A DNA stretch of 64,000 bases from Lasiosphaeris hirsuta (GCA_030549175.1 JAUKUA010000005.1:310001-374000); one strand, 5' to 3'; counted from the first letter of the stretch, positions 43,702 to 55,710 are shown. The notes: generated by a model from the letters alone, not told the origin. Translations and numbers: made by a program.

Positions 43702-44972
43702 GTCCGGTTATTGAAGCTCATCTCCTGCGAGTGCAGTGCTAGATCTTATCTAGATCTGAAATGGCGGAGGAAACTCGAGACTACGAGAGCGCCAGGCGAT
43801 CGATTAATACAGGTCGTATTTCGGCCTTCGCGCATGTGCCGACGGGGTTTCGGGGATCAATTCGTGACGGCCGAACAAGCGCCGCCCAAGGAGAGTGGCG
43901 GCCGAAGGGTCTGAGACGGAAGAGATTAGCACAGGTCTTGCCATGAGCACATTCGCGCAGAGAAAGCGCAACACCATTGGCTAGAGACCGTCGCAGCTCA
44001 TCTTGTGGACCAATGGCCAGGTCGCGCTTGCTGGGTTGGCCCACCGTTTGTGGCATCCTGCAAAAACCCTAGCTCCGTGGCTTGCAGCTGCTGTAGGTGG
44101 AAATGCTGATGGTAGGGCGCCTTCCTTTCGGTCAAAAAAGTCTGTTCGCGGCCAAATGCACCAACGATTTAAGGCTGATAAGTTTGGAGGGGCGAAACGA
44201 CTCATTCGCACACCTGCGTAACCTCCCTGATGTGTGATGATGACACCGCTTGAAGACCCCCCCCCCCCCCCCCCGATGCACCACTGCCAGGGCTGTTGGC
44301 AGGGCTGTTGGCAGGGCCAACCGCAACCGTGGCACAGCGCACGCGGGGCCACTTGACTGCATCTGCATTTCCTGCAAACGGCGCAGCAGGTAGCTTTCCG
44401 TCGGTCAAGGATCATGAGATTGTTCAGAACTTGCCTCATTTCGAGCCGGACCATCAGTTGGCCAGACAGAGTTCAAGTTGCACCACCGCAACATCGGGCC
44501 ACTTCACGACACCGACCCTCGCAGCCCGTAACCGCCAAACCAAGGACCCGTGCCCAGCGTGTAGGTATTTTTCAATTCTTCTCGGCCAGCCCGGTGGCTG
44601 CAACTCTTTTTGGAATTTGCAATTTCTGTCCTCAAGTACCATAAATATTTTGATTCAACGTGGCTAGCAAGGCGAACACACAAAGGCCTAAATGAATCAC
44701 AATTGGGCACTTACCCAAGCCCATTGGTGCACTCGCTTGAACGAGGCTTTAGACATGAATTCAAAACCCCTCGCCAGCATGAGGGAGGTGACTCCCTAGC
44801 TATCGAATGCTGGTACAAGGTTACAACTCAAGACAAGTTCCGGCGACAAGCGTCAGCATCTGCGAGGAGGAGCAGCTCTGCTCTCGCCCAGGATATTGCC
44901 GCCCGGATAACTTGGGCGATTGTAGCGTTGAAAATGTCATTGGGAGGTATTCTGTACACTTATTTCATGTAC
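43702..44972. other. Intergenic, no gene recognised
   Basis: Frames of 60-150 codons occur on both strands without family features. A run of 18 C is listed separately. Confidence 0.45.
44257..44274 (+). repeat. Poly-C tract (18 C)
   Basis: Uninterrupted run of 18 cytosines in intergenic DNA. Confidence 0.9.
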
Positions 44973-45950
44973 TCATGTACCAAGCGCCAGTATCAGGACG
45001 ACAACTCCAACCAAGCCCAATCTCGCCTCACGTCGTGTTCGACTCGTACCGGCACTCCTGCTGATTGTTGAGATCGCAGCCCCAGTAGGCATGCCACTTC
45101 CCAAACTTGCTGTATCCGCACCACCTTGGTTGGTAGTAGACGGCGTCAATGTTACCTCGGGACTCGTGTAGTGCTTCTCGAAATACTCGGTGCAAAAGCC
45201 CTCACCATAGCCCGTCTCCGCGCCGTCGTAGCACGTGAACCCATCACCAAACACGGTATTGAAAAAGCTTTCTGCTTCCGCCCACACCTTCTTCTTTGGA
45301 TCCCAGGCTTCCGTTAATAGCCCGTCCGCCGTCTTCTCTTGTCGCTTCTCCCAGCCCTTGGTGTCGCTATAGGGCGTGAGCGTCACCGTCTGCCCCGACG
45401 ACAAGGCCTCGACGCTCGTAGCAGCGCACATGGGCATCAGCGCCGTGTCGCCGCGGTAGGTGGCGCCGTCGTGCACCGTCGTGAAGTGCTCCAGCCGGAA
45501 GGAGGACATCTTAAAGTCGAAGCCGCTGGCCGTGGGGCAGCAGTAGACGAGGGATGCGACAACATCGGTGGCATGGACTCGGGGGTCCTTGCCGTCGGCT
45601 GGCCGATAATTGATCGTGCTGCGATAGAAGGGGTAGTATGTCTCGATCGTCACCGTGCTGTAGCCCGCGGGGCATGCCGAGAAGTAGGTGGGGCTGCCGT
45701 CACCGCGCATGGCCCGCGATCGGTAGCCGATGTAGCAGTCGGCATTGTCCTTGTCGGGCGGCTCGCCCATCTGGATCGCTGTGCATGACACCCACGGCAG
45801 CGGCCCGGGCAACACAGTCGTTATTGGAGAATTGATGCCGCCTGTCATTAGGCACGTCTTAGACACGGCCCAGAGGTCCGAGCCGATGCCGCATGATGGC
45901 GCCGGCGTAAATTGGCTCAGGTGGTATGTGGTGGTAGGCGTGGCCACCAT
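44973..45950 (-). CDS. Cysteine-rich surface protein with hydrophobic C-terminus
   Basis: The 325-residue protein contains scattered cysteines in the pattern of fungal surface proteins, including FSACPAGYSTVTIETYYP, ASLVYCCPTASGFDF and a later CYDGAETGYGEGFC. It has no classical signal peptide; the N-terminus (MVATPTTTYHLSQFTPAPSC) is like that of other family members that also lack one, or a first exon is missing. The C-terminus has a Ser/Thr-rich stem, an arginine cluster and a hydrophobic tail (LGLVGVVVLILALG) that could anchor it by a membrane segment or GPI. Function unknown; cell-wall or surface location is inferred. Single frame, start at 45950. Confidence 0.65.
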   Translation of the reverse strand: MVATPTTTYHLSQFTPAPSCGIGSDLWAVSKTCLMTGGINSPITTVLPGPLPWVSCTAIQMGEPPDKDNADCYIGYRSRAMRGDGSPTYFSACPAGYSTVTIETYYPFYRSTINYRPADGKDPRVHATDVVASLVYCCPTASGFDFKMSSFRLEHFTTVHDGATYRGDTALMPMCAATSVEALSSGQTVTLTPYSDTKGWEKRQEKTADGLLTEAWDPKKKVWAEAESFFNTVFGDGFTCYDGAETGYGEGFCTEYFEKHYTSPEVTLTPSTTNQGGADTASLGSGMPTGAAISTISRSAGTSRTRREARLGLVGVVVLILALGT

Positions 45951-47537
45951 GGTGAATTGAAATCGGCTAATGTGGAGGTGAAGACCCGGGCCGGATGGAA
46001 GAAAGAATCAATCTACCGAGAACCCACGCAGACAAGTCGAGGAACTCAAGCAGTCTGACATTGGGGGGCATGACGCTGTTTTCGGGCTGCTGGGTTTTTC
46101 ATTGGAGGATAGAAATCCCTGTTTCACCACCTTGCCACCCTAGAATCAACCACCACCCGTGCATATATAGTCACGTGACATTGCCTCACCTTGGATCAGC
46201 CCAACTCGCCACCAGCTCAGCTTCGGCTAATATCTGCCTATAAATAGTATACAGCCTTGCGAGGAGGGACAGCTTTTGACCAGAGAGCCCAAAAATTGGT
46301 CCCCGTGGAAGCGGGGGCCCATCACTGGGGCATTTGAATCCGCAATAGCCACTATCCAAGATTTCGTAGACAATTTGTCCCTCCTTTTGATTAGGAATGC
46401 TCATATCCATCACCAAGGTAGTCGTTGATACTGGCCATGTTCATAAGATTCCCTTGCTAGTGGGTGTTGGAAAGCACAGCACCCTGGATTCGATGGAATT
46501 GATGGAGCTGCAACTGTCTATTGTACTGCTTGACAATCAATCACTTTCACACTCTTGATAAGCAGTACGGTGTTTCCGAAGAAAAGGAGGGCGGTATGAG
46601 GGTAAATGGAACAGGTGGCAGAAATGGTATTGCAGGGCTGGGTGGTAGATAAAACTGAATAACTTATTGCAGGTGCCTGCGGTGCAGTTGCGAGGCCCCC
46701 AACTCATGTATGATCTGATGTTCCCCCTATACGAGGTCTTGAGGGAGATACGGCAGCCTTTGATCTTGCCACCTCATCATGCCCGTCTTGCGGCTGTTTG
46801 ATGCTTTGCAAAGGTGTTGGATATTCTGACTAGTACTACTTCAAATCAAGTCAACATCGCACAAAGCACTGATGTCAGTCAGCACTGTCAATGGCGCTGA
46901 CCAAACCGGGCCATTTTGCCCCTCCCTGCCCCAGCTCAATCTGGCTATGACACATCACTTGCAGAGCCACCTACGCGCGCTGAGGGGAATTTCGAGGATC
47001 GTAACGAAGATGGTGAGAGAGAGAAAGGAAATGCCCCTTCTCACTAGACATTGGGTTTGTGGGTATTGGGTTAGACACTCTGCTGCTGGGCGATAGAGTC
47101 TTTCTCATCAAGGGGATGCCGCTTCCCATGGTATTGAGGAGGCGTAGCAACGGAAATCGGTACGTGGCCGTCGGCGCCGTTCTGGTTCATGGCCTGATGG
47201 ATTAAGGAACGCTGGAGGCGCGGGACAATGTCGAGTGGAAAAAAGATTGTGCTTGTATGATATGTTATCAACCAAGGGAGATCTACAGTTCAAAACCGAG
47301 GCATTAATTAACACTCGTGCTGTTGCGTAGCGAAACCCCAGGGTAGAGGACGACCGTAACGTCCATGTCATCAAGACTCCAAAATTATTCATATTCAACA
47401 GCGAGTAAACTTGAAAAAAAAAAAATCCAACAAGGAGCCAAGAGACAGCGGGATACGACTATTTACAAGGCCAAGTCATACCGAGCTCTTCAAAGGGAAT
47501 AAAAGAGGAAAGGAACAGCTTTTTTAGGGGGGGCACC
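45951..47537. other. Intergenic, no gene recognised
   Basis: No supported coding sequence. The segment 46274-46345 resembles 57010-57081 (see the dispersed repeat entry). Confidence 0.45.
46274..46345 (+). repeat. Diverged dispersed repeat, copy A
   Basis: About 70 bp share blocks such as CCAAAAAT.GGTCCC, GGGGCCCA and GGGACATTTG-like sequence with 57010-57081, roughly two thirds identical by eye. Confidence 0.4.
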
Positions 47538-49568
47538 CTACAAGAGGGTGGGCAGAGGATACGACCCGTTGAGGAGATCTTGAATCAGCTTCTTGAGAAC
47601 CTTCATAACAGCGGCTTTAGCCAAATGGAAAACGGCGTTTGCGATGTCGCTGGCTGCCTGTTCCAGATACGCCGTGATGGCAGCATCGATCTTTGCCACC
47701 ATCTGGCCGGCGCATGCGCCCCCGGTCTGTACGATCTGCTGGAATGATTTGATTCCCACCAAATCCTTGTTCACGGTTTTGATGAGCTGCCACCAGTCTT
47801 CAGCCGGCAGATCGCAGAAGCCGCTGTTGACGTAGCAGGTGGGGTGGGAGTCGAACGCCGCATCGTTCACCTGATCGCATGTCGAGTCGCAGTTGATGGC
47901 GTCTCGCAACGCCAGCTGCAGGCAGTGCATGGTATCCCAGATGAAGGTTTGGCCTGCTGTTGTGTACTTGTCTAGGTCAGACTGGAACGCAAGGCAGTTC
48001 TTGCGCCCGTACTTGAGAGGATAGCCCCCGCCGCCGCAACGCAGCGTCGCCTCGGCGCATTCGGCATAGAAAGCGCAGCTCCGGAGCGGTGGTTCTTTGC
48101 AGGTCGCTTGGCACATGGGGTCGCCCGGACACGTCTCGCAGCTACCGCATTGGTCGCACGTCATGTCGGCGATCTTGTCGACGATGACCTGCGAGTCGAG
48201 CTTGTTGTCGGCCACGTTGGACACGCCGATGTTGAAATTGACCCACTCCGTCTTCTCCTCTGCCCCGAGCGTCAGCGTATACCAATCCGTGGCGCCGCCG
48301 GCGTCGAACGCGCCGAGGCCGAGCTCATTCATGCTTCGAGAGATGGCGGTGGAAGAGCCTGTGTTGGACCGGATGCTGACGATGAAGTAGTCATTGTACT
48401 GGGTACCAAAATACCCGCCCGGAACCTCGGCTGTCTGGAACTTGTATTTGATAAAGACGGACTTGGTAAAGGGGTAGACCTTGGGCTCTGCGTGGGCCGT
48501 CTGCAGGCCAAAGGCAGCATTTGTGCCGACAACTAGGCCGAGGTCGCGCTTAGCTACGAGTACGTCTTGTGTCGTCCCACCCGTCCACCCCGTGATGCCG
48601 TTTGAGGTGTTAAAGTCAGTAGTGTTGCTTGCCGGCAAGAAGGGGATCAAGCGGACCGTCACCATGCCGGCGGTGGCCGCAACGCCGCTGACCCCTATTT
48701 TGTTATCCAGAGTCTGCGAAAACAGTCCAATTGTCGTCGGCGCGAGATTGGTAAACGTGACGATGCCTGCGCTGTCTGTCGTGCCGTTTTGGATGATGCC
48801 GGGGTAAACCGTCGCGTCCGCCTTCACCAGGAGGCCGCTGACCGGGGCGTCGGTCTCATCCAGAATCAGAACCGGCATCGTGATGGATCCGAATAGCAGA
48901 GAAAAGAACTGGAATATGGGAGTCCCGGCCGTGTCAAAGGTGGCGAGAGTGATGGACACCTTGCCGGGGCCAAAGCCGGGGATTGTAATGGACTTTTCCG
49001 TGGTCGTGGTTCCTTCTACGAGAGTGCCAAAAGGGCTGCTCTCCGTCTCGGTGCTGGCAAAAACAGTGTAGTTTGCCGTGTCCAACATGCCGCAAGCTAA
49101 GTTTAGTGAGAACGGGGTGTTTGCGGGGTTGAATGCTTCCTCTGATACGCCGTCAAGCACGAAGAGCGGCACACATGTCGGCGATGGAGGGGCGGACGTT
49201 GTAGAGGAAGCAGGGGTGGACAGGGATGGTGCCACAGAAGTTGATGAGGAAGGCGTAATGGAGGCCGATGCCGTCGTAGAGGAAGCTGACCCGCCCGAAG
49301 GGCTGGTTGGATGGCCCCCGCCGGACGGGTAAGTTTTCATGAAGCGAGTGCACGCTGAGCTAGCTCTGGTAATCATATTGCCGCTGCAATGCGAAACGAA
49401 ATCTGGAAGGCCTACTGTTGCTGTCACATCAGCTGTAGTGAAGCTATAGCAGAATGCGGATGCCTCGCCCCCTCCGCTTCGGAACGCACGGAGGCAGTTG
49501 TCACTACCGCATTGCGCGGCAGCGACAGAGGCAGAGAAGAAGCAACAAAGAAGAAAGAAGTTATTCAT
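47538..49568 (-). CDS. Large secreted protein with Ser/Thr linker and cysteine-rich C-terminus
   Basis: The 676-residue protein has a signal peptide (MNNFFLLCCFFSASVAAAQ), a short cysteine domain (CGSDNCLRAF, SAFCYSF), a Ser/Thr/Pro linker at about 85-130, then beta-rich domains. One of these (LDETDAPVSGLLVKADA, TTDSAGIVTFTNLAP) resembles a carboxypeptidase-regulatory/Ig-like module. The last 200 residues are cysteine-rich (CDQCGSCETCPGDPMC) and end in a helical region. Within it, YGRKNCLAFQ and IWDTMHCLQLALRDAINC faintly resemble the stanniocalcin-like helical cysteine pattern; this is weak. No catalytic motif was recognised. Extracellular or cell-wall location is likely. Single exon with ATG at 49568. 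Confidence 0.72.
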   Translation of the reverse strand: MNNFFLLCCFFSASVAAAQCGSDNCLRAFRSGGGEASAFCYSFTTADVTATVGLPDFVSHCSGNMITRASSACTRFMKTYPSGGGHPTSPSGGSASSTTASASITPSSSTSVAPSLSTPASSTTSAPPSPTCVPLFVLDGVSEEAFNPANTPFSLNLACGMLDTANYTVFASTETESSPFGTLVEGTTTTEKSITIPGFGPGKVSITLATFDTAGTPIFQFFSLLFGSITMPVLILDETDAPVSGLLVKADATVYPGIIQNGTTDSAGIVTFTNLAPTTIGLFSQTLDNKIGVSGVAATAGMVTVRLIPFLPASNTTDFNTSNGITGWTGGTTQDVLVAKRDLGLVVGTNAAFGLQTAHAEPKVYPFTKSVFIKYKFQTAEVPGGYFGTQYNDYFIVSIRSNTGSSTAISRSMNELGLGAFDAGGATDWYTLTLGAEEKTEWVNFNIGVSNVADNKLDSQVIVDKIADMTCDQCGSCETCPGDPMCQATCKEPPLRSCAFYAECAEATLRCGGGGYPLKYGRKNCLAFQSDLDKYTTAGQTFIWDTMHCLQLALRDAINCDSTCDQVNDAAFDSHPTCYVNSGFCDLPAEDWWQLIKTVNKDLVGIKSFQQIVQTGGACAGQMVAKIDAAITAYLEQAASDIANAVFHLAKAAVMKVLKKLIQDLLNGSYPLPTLL

Positions 49569-51353
49569 TGGGAATATAACATAAGCCTCAAAGAGAATTT
49601 AGAAAGATCGAAGCTGGTGTTGGAAAACAGTCAGGCCCGGCAGTACCTAAAGACAACCAGTCGTTCGTCTCGAGACTGGGACGTTGGAGTCGCAGCCCGT
49701 CCAGTTATATACATCACAGATATCCTGATTCAGCAGCGAGAATCAAACCAGGCCTGGAAGCATTGGAGCGTCTGAGGCGTCGGCGTTGGCGTGAGGCTGC
49801 AAGTGCTCTGGTATCAAAAGTCAGTTGAAGCCGACGAGGCTCCCACCTTATGACCGTCTCCAGTTCTGGAAGAGGTAACAACCGAACCATCGAGAGCCAA
49901 TATTAATCTCCACATCCACAGCCGCAAAGCGAATATTGCGTAGAAGCGCAGCTATGCGTCGCGATACTAGACGTCGAATGCGAGCAAATCTTAGGGATTG
50001 GACGCCACTTTTATTTTGATTTTTTTCCACTTTAGTTAATGGAGGTTGCACCCTGTTTGATGCGAGCATTCCCCCCTTGGAAACTTTTGTTAAGGCTTAC
50101 TTCGAGGCACGAAAGTTTCTTGGCCGTCCAGTCTTGCAAGTGTCATACAGCATTGCTCGTCGTCCAGGGGCTCCCAACATGACCGGCATGGGCTGCTCAG
50201 AACGTGCGATGGAGAGAGGGCAGACTAGGATGTTATGTACTATCTCACAACATGTATTAGTATATGCTTGGCCCAAAATATGGACTGCGGGGGTAATGTC
50301 GCGAGCGTCAGACAGAAGGGTTCCGGGATCCTGGGCATCGCCGACTGGATGCCTGGCACTGCCAGAACGCCAGTGAGCCTGAGCCATCGTGGTGAAGAAA
50401 GCTGCACCCTACACAAGGGTCAATAACAGAAGGGTATGGCTGCACGCGAGAACCACAGATGAGCAATACAATCACATTTACAGGACCATCTACTTCACCG
50501 ACTCCAGTATGCATGTTTCTGATGCTATTTTGTCCTTCCATGGCCGTATTAGCCGTAGCAAAAGTGCTAACCGTCCATATAGCTTGTGTGTGCTGATTGC
50601 GTTCCCCTAGCATACTGGACGGGTTCGGAGGTAGACTATGAATACAATATACGTAGTTTATCGACGTGCTAGAATTGCAGTTTCTTTTTCCTCTACTGTC
50701 GCAACAGTAGCGTCTTCCTCTAGACTTGATGTCCAAGAGGGAACCGATTTTGGCATAGAATGCAGCAGCTTTACTGCGCCCCCCCTTCTTCTCCTTTTTG
50801 CCAAGATTCAGACCCGCAATCCACTGATGAAGGCAACAAGCTCACGGATCACCCCATGCACTTGGGATGGAAATATGAGAAAGTAATTAGTCGGTTTCCT
50901 TAGATATCAATCTCACTCATAAGCGCAATAGCCCCCTGAGTCGTTTTGGTCGCGGCTCTCGATGGCAAGACTCCCCCGCTAGATGTCCACCTACTTGACG
51001 GGTTTTTCTTCGCCCAAAACTTTCATACGGTTTTATACCTCTGGGTTCAAAATGCCTCAAACGAGAGTCATACAGGACAATTGGTAACTTGCGATGACAT
51101 GTCGTTGCGGTTGCCATGTGCACAACAAGCCAGTACCTTGGGAAGCGATGGGGTAGAAGCTCATTGGTGTAAACTACGTCACCACTCTGTTGGACCAACT
51201 TGTTTTTGTGCTCCAGCCCCAGTTGGAGGCCCATCATCAATGGGGCCTATTTGACCAAAAGCAGAATTGGAAGCCCCGACCCCGCTCTCTTCATTTTAGA
51301 CTCTTTCACCCGCATAAGAACACTCACTTCAAGTTTGATCAATTCAGTACATC
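49569..51353. other. Intergenic, no gene recognised
   Basis: About 1.8 kb with only short unsupported frames; the 3' part should hold the promoter of the kinase-like gene at 51354. Confidence 0.45.
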
Positions 51354-52183
51354 ATGACGCCCAAAATTTCTGACACGTCAGACCTCGCGAGACTCATTGA
51401 AGAGTTTGAGTATCAAGATGGCGCTCCCCAGCTCATACGCACGGTTTGGGTTGCCTTTGATGACGACGACAATGCCTTTTTTGGCCAGAAAAAAGTGCGA
51501 AAATACGACATTTCGCTTGAGCAGTTCGAGCAGGGCTTCGAGCCCATTCCCGATGATTGGGCCTTCCCTGAATATTCCGAGGACTTGACTGTTGCCCCAA
51601 ACGATGGAATCGTCTCGGATGGCCTGTACCTGAAGCGCCCGAACATCAGCCTCTTCGACCCCGACGACGTTGACAAGTACCTCCCCACGACGCCGAGACT
51701 GTGTCGTGAAGAAGCCGTCATCATGGAGACTCTTCTCCTAAGGAATCCTCACCCCAACATCGTGCGGTACCATGGCTGTCGTGTTCGTCGAAACCGCGTC
51801 ACTGGCCTACTCCTCGACGCCTACAGCACCGATCTCAACGCTTTGGAGAGTGATAAGGCGCTCCTAGAGTCGATTGACAGGACCGCATTCGTGGCAGGGA
51901 TTGAAAGCGCCATCGCACACCTGCACTCGCTGGGACTTGCTCACAACGATCTCAACCCGGCTAATATTATGCTGGGCAAAAGTGGGGAGCCTATCCTAAT
52001 CGACTTTGACTCGTGCCGTCCGTTTGGAGAGCGCTTGTTGAGTGGCGGCACACGGGGCTGGATCGACGAGAAGCTTAAGACATCTGAGAAAGAAAATGAC
52101 TTGGCCGCAATCCCCAAGATTGTGAAATGGCTGGAGGACCTGTCCCAGGGAGTCAAGAAGGAGCGCGAGCCATATCCTCCAAG

Positions 52184-52187
<4 letters not shown>
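51354..52187 (+). CDS. Protein-kinase-like fungal protein
   Basis: The 277-residue protein has a compact kinase fold. The N-lobe includes GLYLKRPNISL with a probable ATP-binding lysine, and REEAVIMETLLLRNPHPNIVRYHGC, the helix C and following strand. The catalytic loop is HNDLNPANIML, and the metal-binding segment is LIDFDSC, in which the usual DFG glycine is Asp. A TRGW motif follows (GGTRGWIDEK), where an activation segment ends. Similar small kinases are common and expanded in Pezizomycotina and mostly uncharacterised. The stop codon is the first unit of a run of 14 TAG triplets. It converges with the APH gene ending at 52337. Single exon, ATG at 51354. Confidence 0.85.

Positions 52188-52226
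<39 letters not shown>
52185..52226 (+). repeat. (TAG)14 microsatellite beginning at a stop codon
   Basis: Forty-two bases of uninterrupted TAG. The first unit is the stop codon of the kinase-like gene, in frame, so the gene ends in fourteen consecutive stop codons. Confidence 0.95.
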
Positions 52227-52228
<2 letters not shown>

Positions 52229-52336
52229 CAATGGCGTATCCGAACACCATGGTACCATTTCATAGAATGTATGCCTCCCGTAGGTATCTTGCACCAAATG
52301 GTGGTAGCCGACAAAGGAAGACCGTTTCAACTTGTC

Positions 52337-53488
52337 CTAAGCTCCAAAAATCTCAAGATTCTCCACGACCACGGCCTTCCACCCCTGCACGAGATCCTGT
52401 CTCTGCCCTCGTGGAGACACCTCTACAATAGCTCGTAGGTAGTCCGCAACCAGTTGCATACTGTCCTGCAGCGGGGAGCGGTACTTTGCGTCCTCCAGAA
52501 GAGAAACTCCCTTCACAGCGCACCGCTCCTCAAACATTTGCATGAGTCTCTGCCTTTCGCTGGCATAGCTCGCATCCTTCCGCCCATTCCAGAGGAAGGA
52601 CCGAGCCGGGTTCCATTTCGTGAACGGTACGACGCCGGAAAACTCCCAGTCAAGGACGGCAGTGACTTTGTTGGATGAGGCATCGAACAGAAGATTCGCA
52701 AAGTGCATGTCCTTGTGCGCAAGCCGCAGGGCGACGCTGTTCAGCTCATCTGAGTGATGGGGTAGCGATGCGACGAAGACTTGGAGGCGCGGGAGTATAT
52801 CAGTCATAAACTCAAGCGTCTTGTGCCTCTGGATCAAACGACAGTACTGCTGGATCTGCGCCGAGATGTAATCGATGTATGTGTGAAATGGGCCTTGGAT
52901 GTTGAGGCTCGCCACCGTCTCTCCGGGCCAATACTGCTCGATGTCGGGCACTTGCCAAAAATTCTCGTCAACCACTTGAGCGAGAGCAGGCCCACCCGCC
53001 TCGTTCAAAGCTATCCCTCCTATGCCATCCCACGAGTGGGTGTGCAGCTGCACGAGGAAGTCAATAAGCTGGTCCAAGACGACCGTCATCCGGGCATCAT
53101 CCAGCGAATCATAGACATCGCTAAAGGTGACGCCATTCACACGCGAGAGCAGCGTGTACTCGTGAGCAGCGGGGTTGTCCGCCGAGTCGTCGTAGGCAAT
53201 AAGGTCGGGGATCGGAATGGTTGTGTTCTGGCTGAGCCAGCACATGACGCCAATCTCATTCCGAGTCTTGATAGTCGGGAGGTGGTAGCCTGAGACGCGC
53301 AGCACCAACTCTGAGTGGCCATGAGACTCGTCGCAGGGGGTGACAGTGATGAAATAAATGGCATGATATTCGGCGGTCACCTTTGGGGACACGATTTTGG
53401 TGGCTTCCGGGAGGCCCTTCGACCGCAGCAATGCCTGGATGTCATCTTCGGCGATAGGTTGAGGGAGAGCGTCGGCTGGGCCGCCCAT
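52337..53488 (-). CDS. APH-family phosphotransferase
   Basis: The 383-residue protein starts MGGPADALPQPIAEDD at 53488. The N-lobe has SELVLRVSGYHLPTIKTRNEIGVM, in which Arg replaces the common lysine strand, followed by the typical helix. The catalytic loop LAHKDMHFANLLFD has the Asp and Asn of the superfamily, and VLDWEFSGVVP is the metal-binding segment. This is the fungal aminoglycoside-phosphotransferase domain family, which phosphorylates small molecules, perhaps antibiotics or amino alcohols; the substrate is unknown. It converges with the kinase-like gene, with about 150 bp between them. Single exon. Confidence 0.88.
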   Translation of the reverse strand: MGGPADALPQPIAEDDIQALLRSKGLPEATKIVSPKVTAEYHAIYFITVTPCDESHGHSELVLRVSGYHLPTIKTRNEIGVMCWLSQNTTIPIPDLIAYDDSADNPAAHEYTLLSRVNGVTFSDVYDSLDDARMTVVLDQLIDFLVQLHTHSWDGIGGIALNEAGGPALAQVVDENFWQVPDIEQYWPGETVASLNIQGPFHTYIDYISAQIQQYCRLIQRHKTLEFMTDILPRLQVFVASLPHHSDELNSVALRLAHKDMHFANLLFDASSNKVTAVLDWEFSGVVPFTKWNPARSFLWNGRKDASYASERQRLMQMFEERCAVKGVSLLEDAKYRSPLQDSMQLVADYLRAIVEVSPRGQRQDLVQGWKAVVVENLEIFGA

Positions 53489-55710
53489 GATCAAAGCAGT
53501 GCACTAGAATAGTGGTACTGGTACTTCTGGTAAGGTGGTGGCGAGGGTGACAGACGGTATCGTATCAAGTTGAGCTACTGGGAAGTGAGTTGTTGCACCC
53601 GTGGGAGTAGACTGGAAAAGCTACAAAGTGAACTGCAGCACCGCGCAGAGTACTTTTGAAGTACCAAGTGGATAAAAAGGCGCCAGAGCGCTGCTCTTAT
53701 TATAGACAAAAGACCTAGCTAGAGCTATATCGCTTCAGATGGAGAACGTTGCACCCCGCAGGACCTAGCTCCAGGGCTTGCCCCACTGCAACTTGTGCGA
53801 CATGATCGAATCTAGTGGGGGGTTGCAAGATGGTTGCCAATTGGAAGTTGCTAGATTTGGAAGACTTAGCCTGTATAAGTGTGAATCCCGAGTCAAATCT
53901 CCTGCTTACCGGAACAAAGGCCTTTTTCTTCGTCGGCAATTAGGAGACGTCGCTTTAATTTGCCCGCACATTCTGAAAGAACACCAGCTGAGTTCAGTGT
54001 CACTTATTACCACAGTATGTATGCGTGCCTTACGACTAGACCTGTTAGGAATGCGCTTAGCAAATTACCTACATTACAGGGCGACTTTTACACGATATGA
54101 AGTTCCTACCTTGGGGACCTTGCGTGGAAAGTTAAACAGTGATGATTTAGTCATCGCTCGTGTCGATGGGGCTTGGTGAGAGGCGACATGGTTCAAGTTG
54201 TACCACTACTTCCTCCCCGGCCAACTCATTGCTCAGGGAAGGTGGTATCATTCGACCAGAGGCTCTAACATTCAGAATCTCAACTCTCGCGCCATGCTTC
54301 GTTCCATCAACAACCTTCTTGCCATGAACTTGTCGGTATTTGTGGAGAGAAATATCATGTAGCATGCATGTGTGCAATGTTTGTCACTCAGAGCTTACCA
54401 GCCAAGTTAGCTGAATCGACAACCCTATTGACCACCGCTGGCCTCGTCTCAGGCAAGTTTGGCGGCAAATTAGATTGATGTTTTGGGAGGAGCTTTTAGT
54501 TGGCGCGGCCGCAATATGCTAGGTGGGCCAAATACCTAGGCACCTATCTTGGCGAGAGGCCGAGTGATCAGCTAGGAAGAAACAAAAGAATCATTGGCTA
54601 CTACAGTAAGCTTATATGCCGAGGTTGGGCAGCCCGTAAACCCCTTAAACCCCTGAATTGCGGAGACCGCGTTGTTTATCACTCAGCCTTTCCCATTACG
54701 ACGACCTTCTCGGTTCCGACTTTTGCAAGCAACTCTGCCTCAACTACGAGAAGGCCCCATACACAACCAAGACTTCTCGGAGTGGCCGATGGACCATCAC
54801 CGGATACCCGAATCTAGGTCTTGCGACTAGACTTGTGTGCTGGGCTGATGCCGGTGTTGGGCCGGGAGGGAAGGAGCACTAGGGGTAGACATCAACCTTG
54901 ATTGAACGAGTGAGCAAAGGCCATGCATAGGTTGAAATACTAGTATATACACATGATCTTCATCCCTACTTACCTATTCTTTCCTCTTTGCCGTTGACCT
55001 GCTTCGGCCTGGCTCTCCAGCAATGGCTGACGTGCTGGGTCAGTCCCTGTAATTGTTGATGACCCGGGTTATTTGATAGTTTTATCCATTCTGATTAGCA
55101 TATCGAATACTTTACCTATGGAACAAAAAAATAGTTCAGAAAAGGGCCGGGGCAACCACCATATCTCCGCCAGGAAAGTCCTTCAAGAATCAAATTTCAC
55201 TGTGACAAGGGAATATAAAGTCCGAATATGACTCAGAGATATGGATACCGAGTTATCAGGATGGTTTCGGAGCAGACCAACACACCGCAAAGGGTCCCGA
55301 GCGATCATCATGCCTCGAGGCAATTCAGCTCTTAAGTCCGACAGCAGTATTCTACTTTGCCTCGTCATCATTGGTCGACAGGAGAAATTACAATCAGGCA
55401 TTCCGCTATCTACGCCATCTCCTGCATTACAGGAGGAGTCCTTCCTTCGGGACACGCTTCCCTCAGCGACGATTGGATGTCCGACATGCAGTTGGACAAG
55501 AATGTGACACAAGCTTACCCGCAGGGCTCCGTGATCTTGAATCCTTTCCACCATTATCCGACACAACAAATAAACGAGGAGCAGTTTCCTCCCCTGTAAC
55601 CCGAAACCGAGCAGGTATTTAAGATGTTGGTGTCCGCAATGAAACCACGACAACACCTCCAACCAACCACCCTCCAAGAACCTTGAAGACACGCATCAAC
55701 CCAAAAAACC
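53489..55710. other. Intergenic, no gene recognised
   Basis: 2.2 kb with short unsupported frames. A stretch near 54690-54850 (HYDDLLGSDFCKQL) looks weakly protein-like but has no start or family match. A 169-codon minus-strand frame at 55183-55692 overlaps plus-strand frames and is not supported. Confidence 0.4.

Noticed and set aside
55183..55692. 169-codon minus-strand frame upstream of the hydrolase
   Set aside because: Overlaps three plus-strand frames of equal quality and has no recognisable domain.
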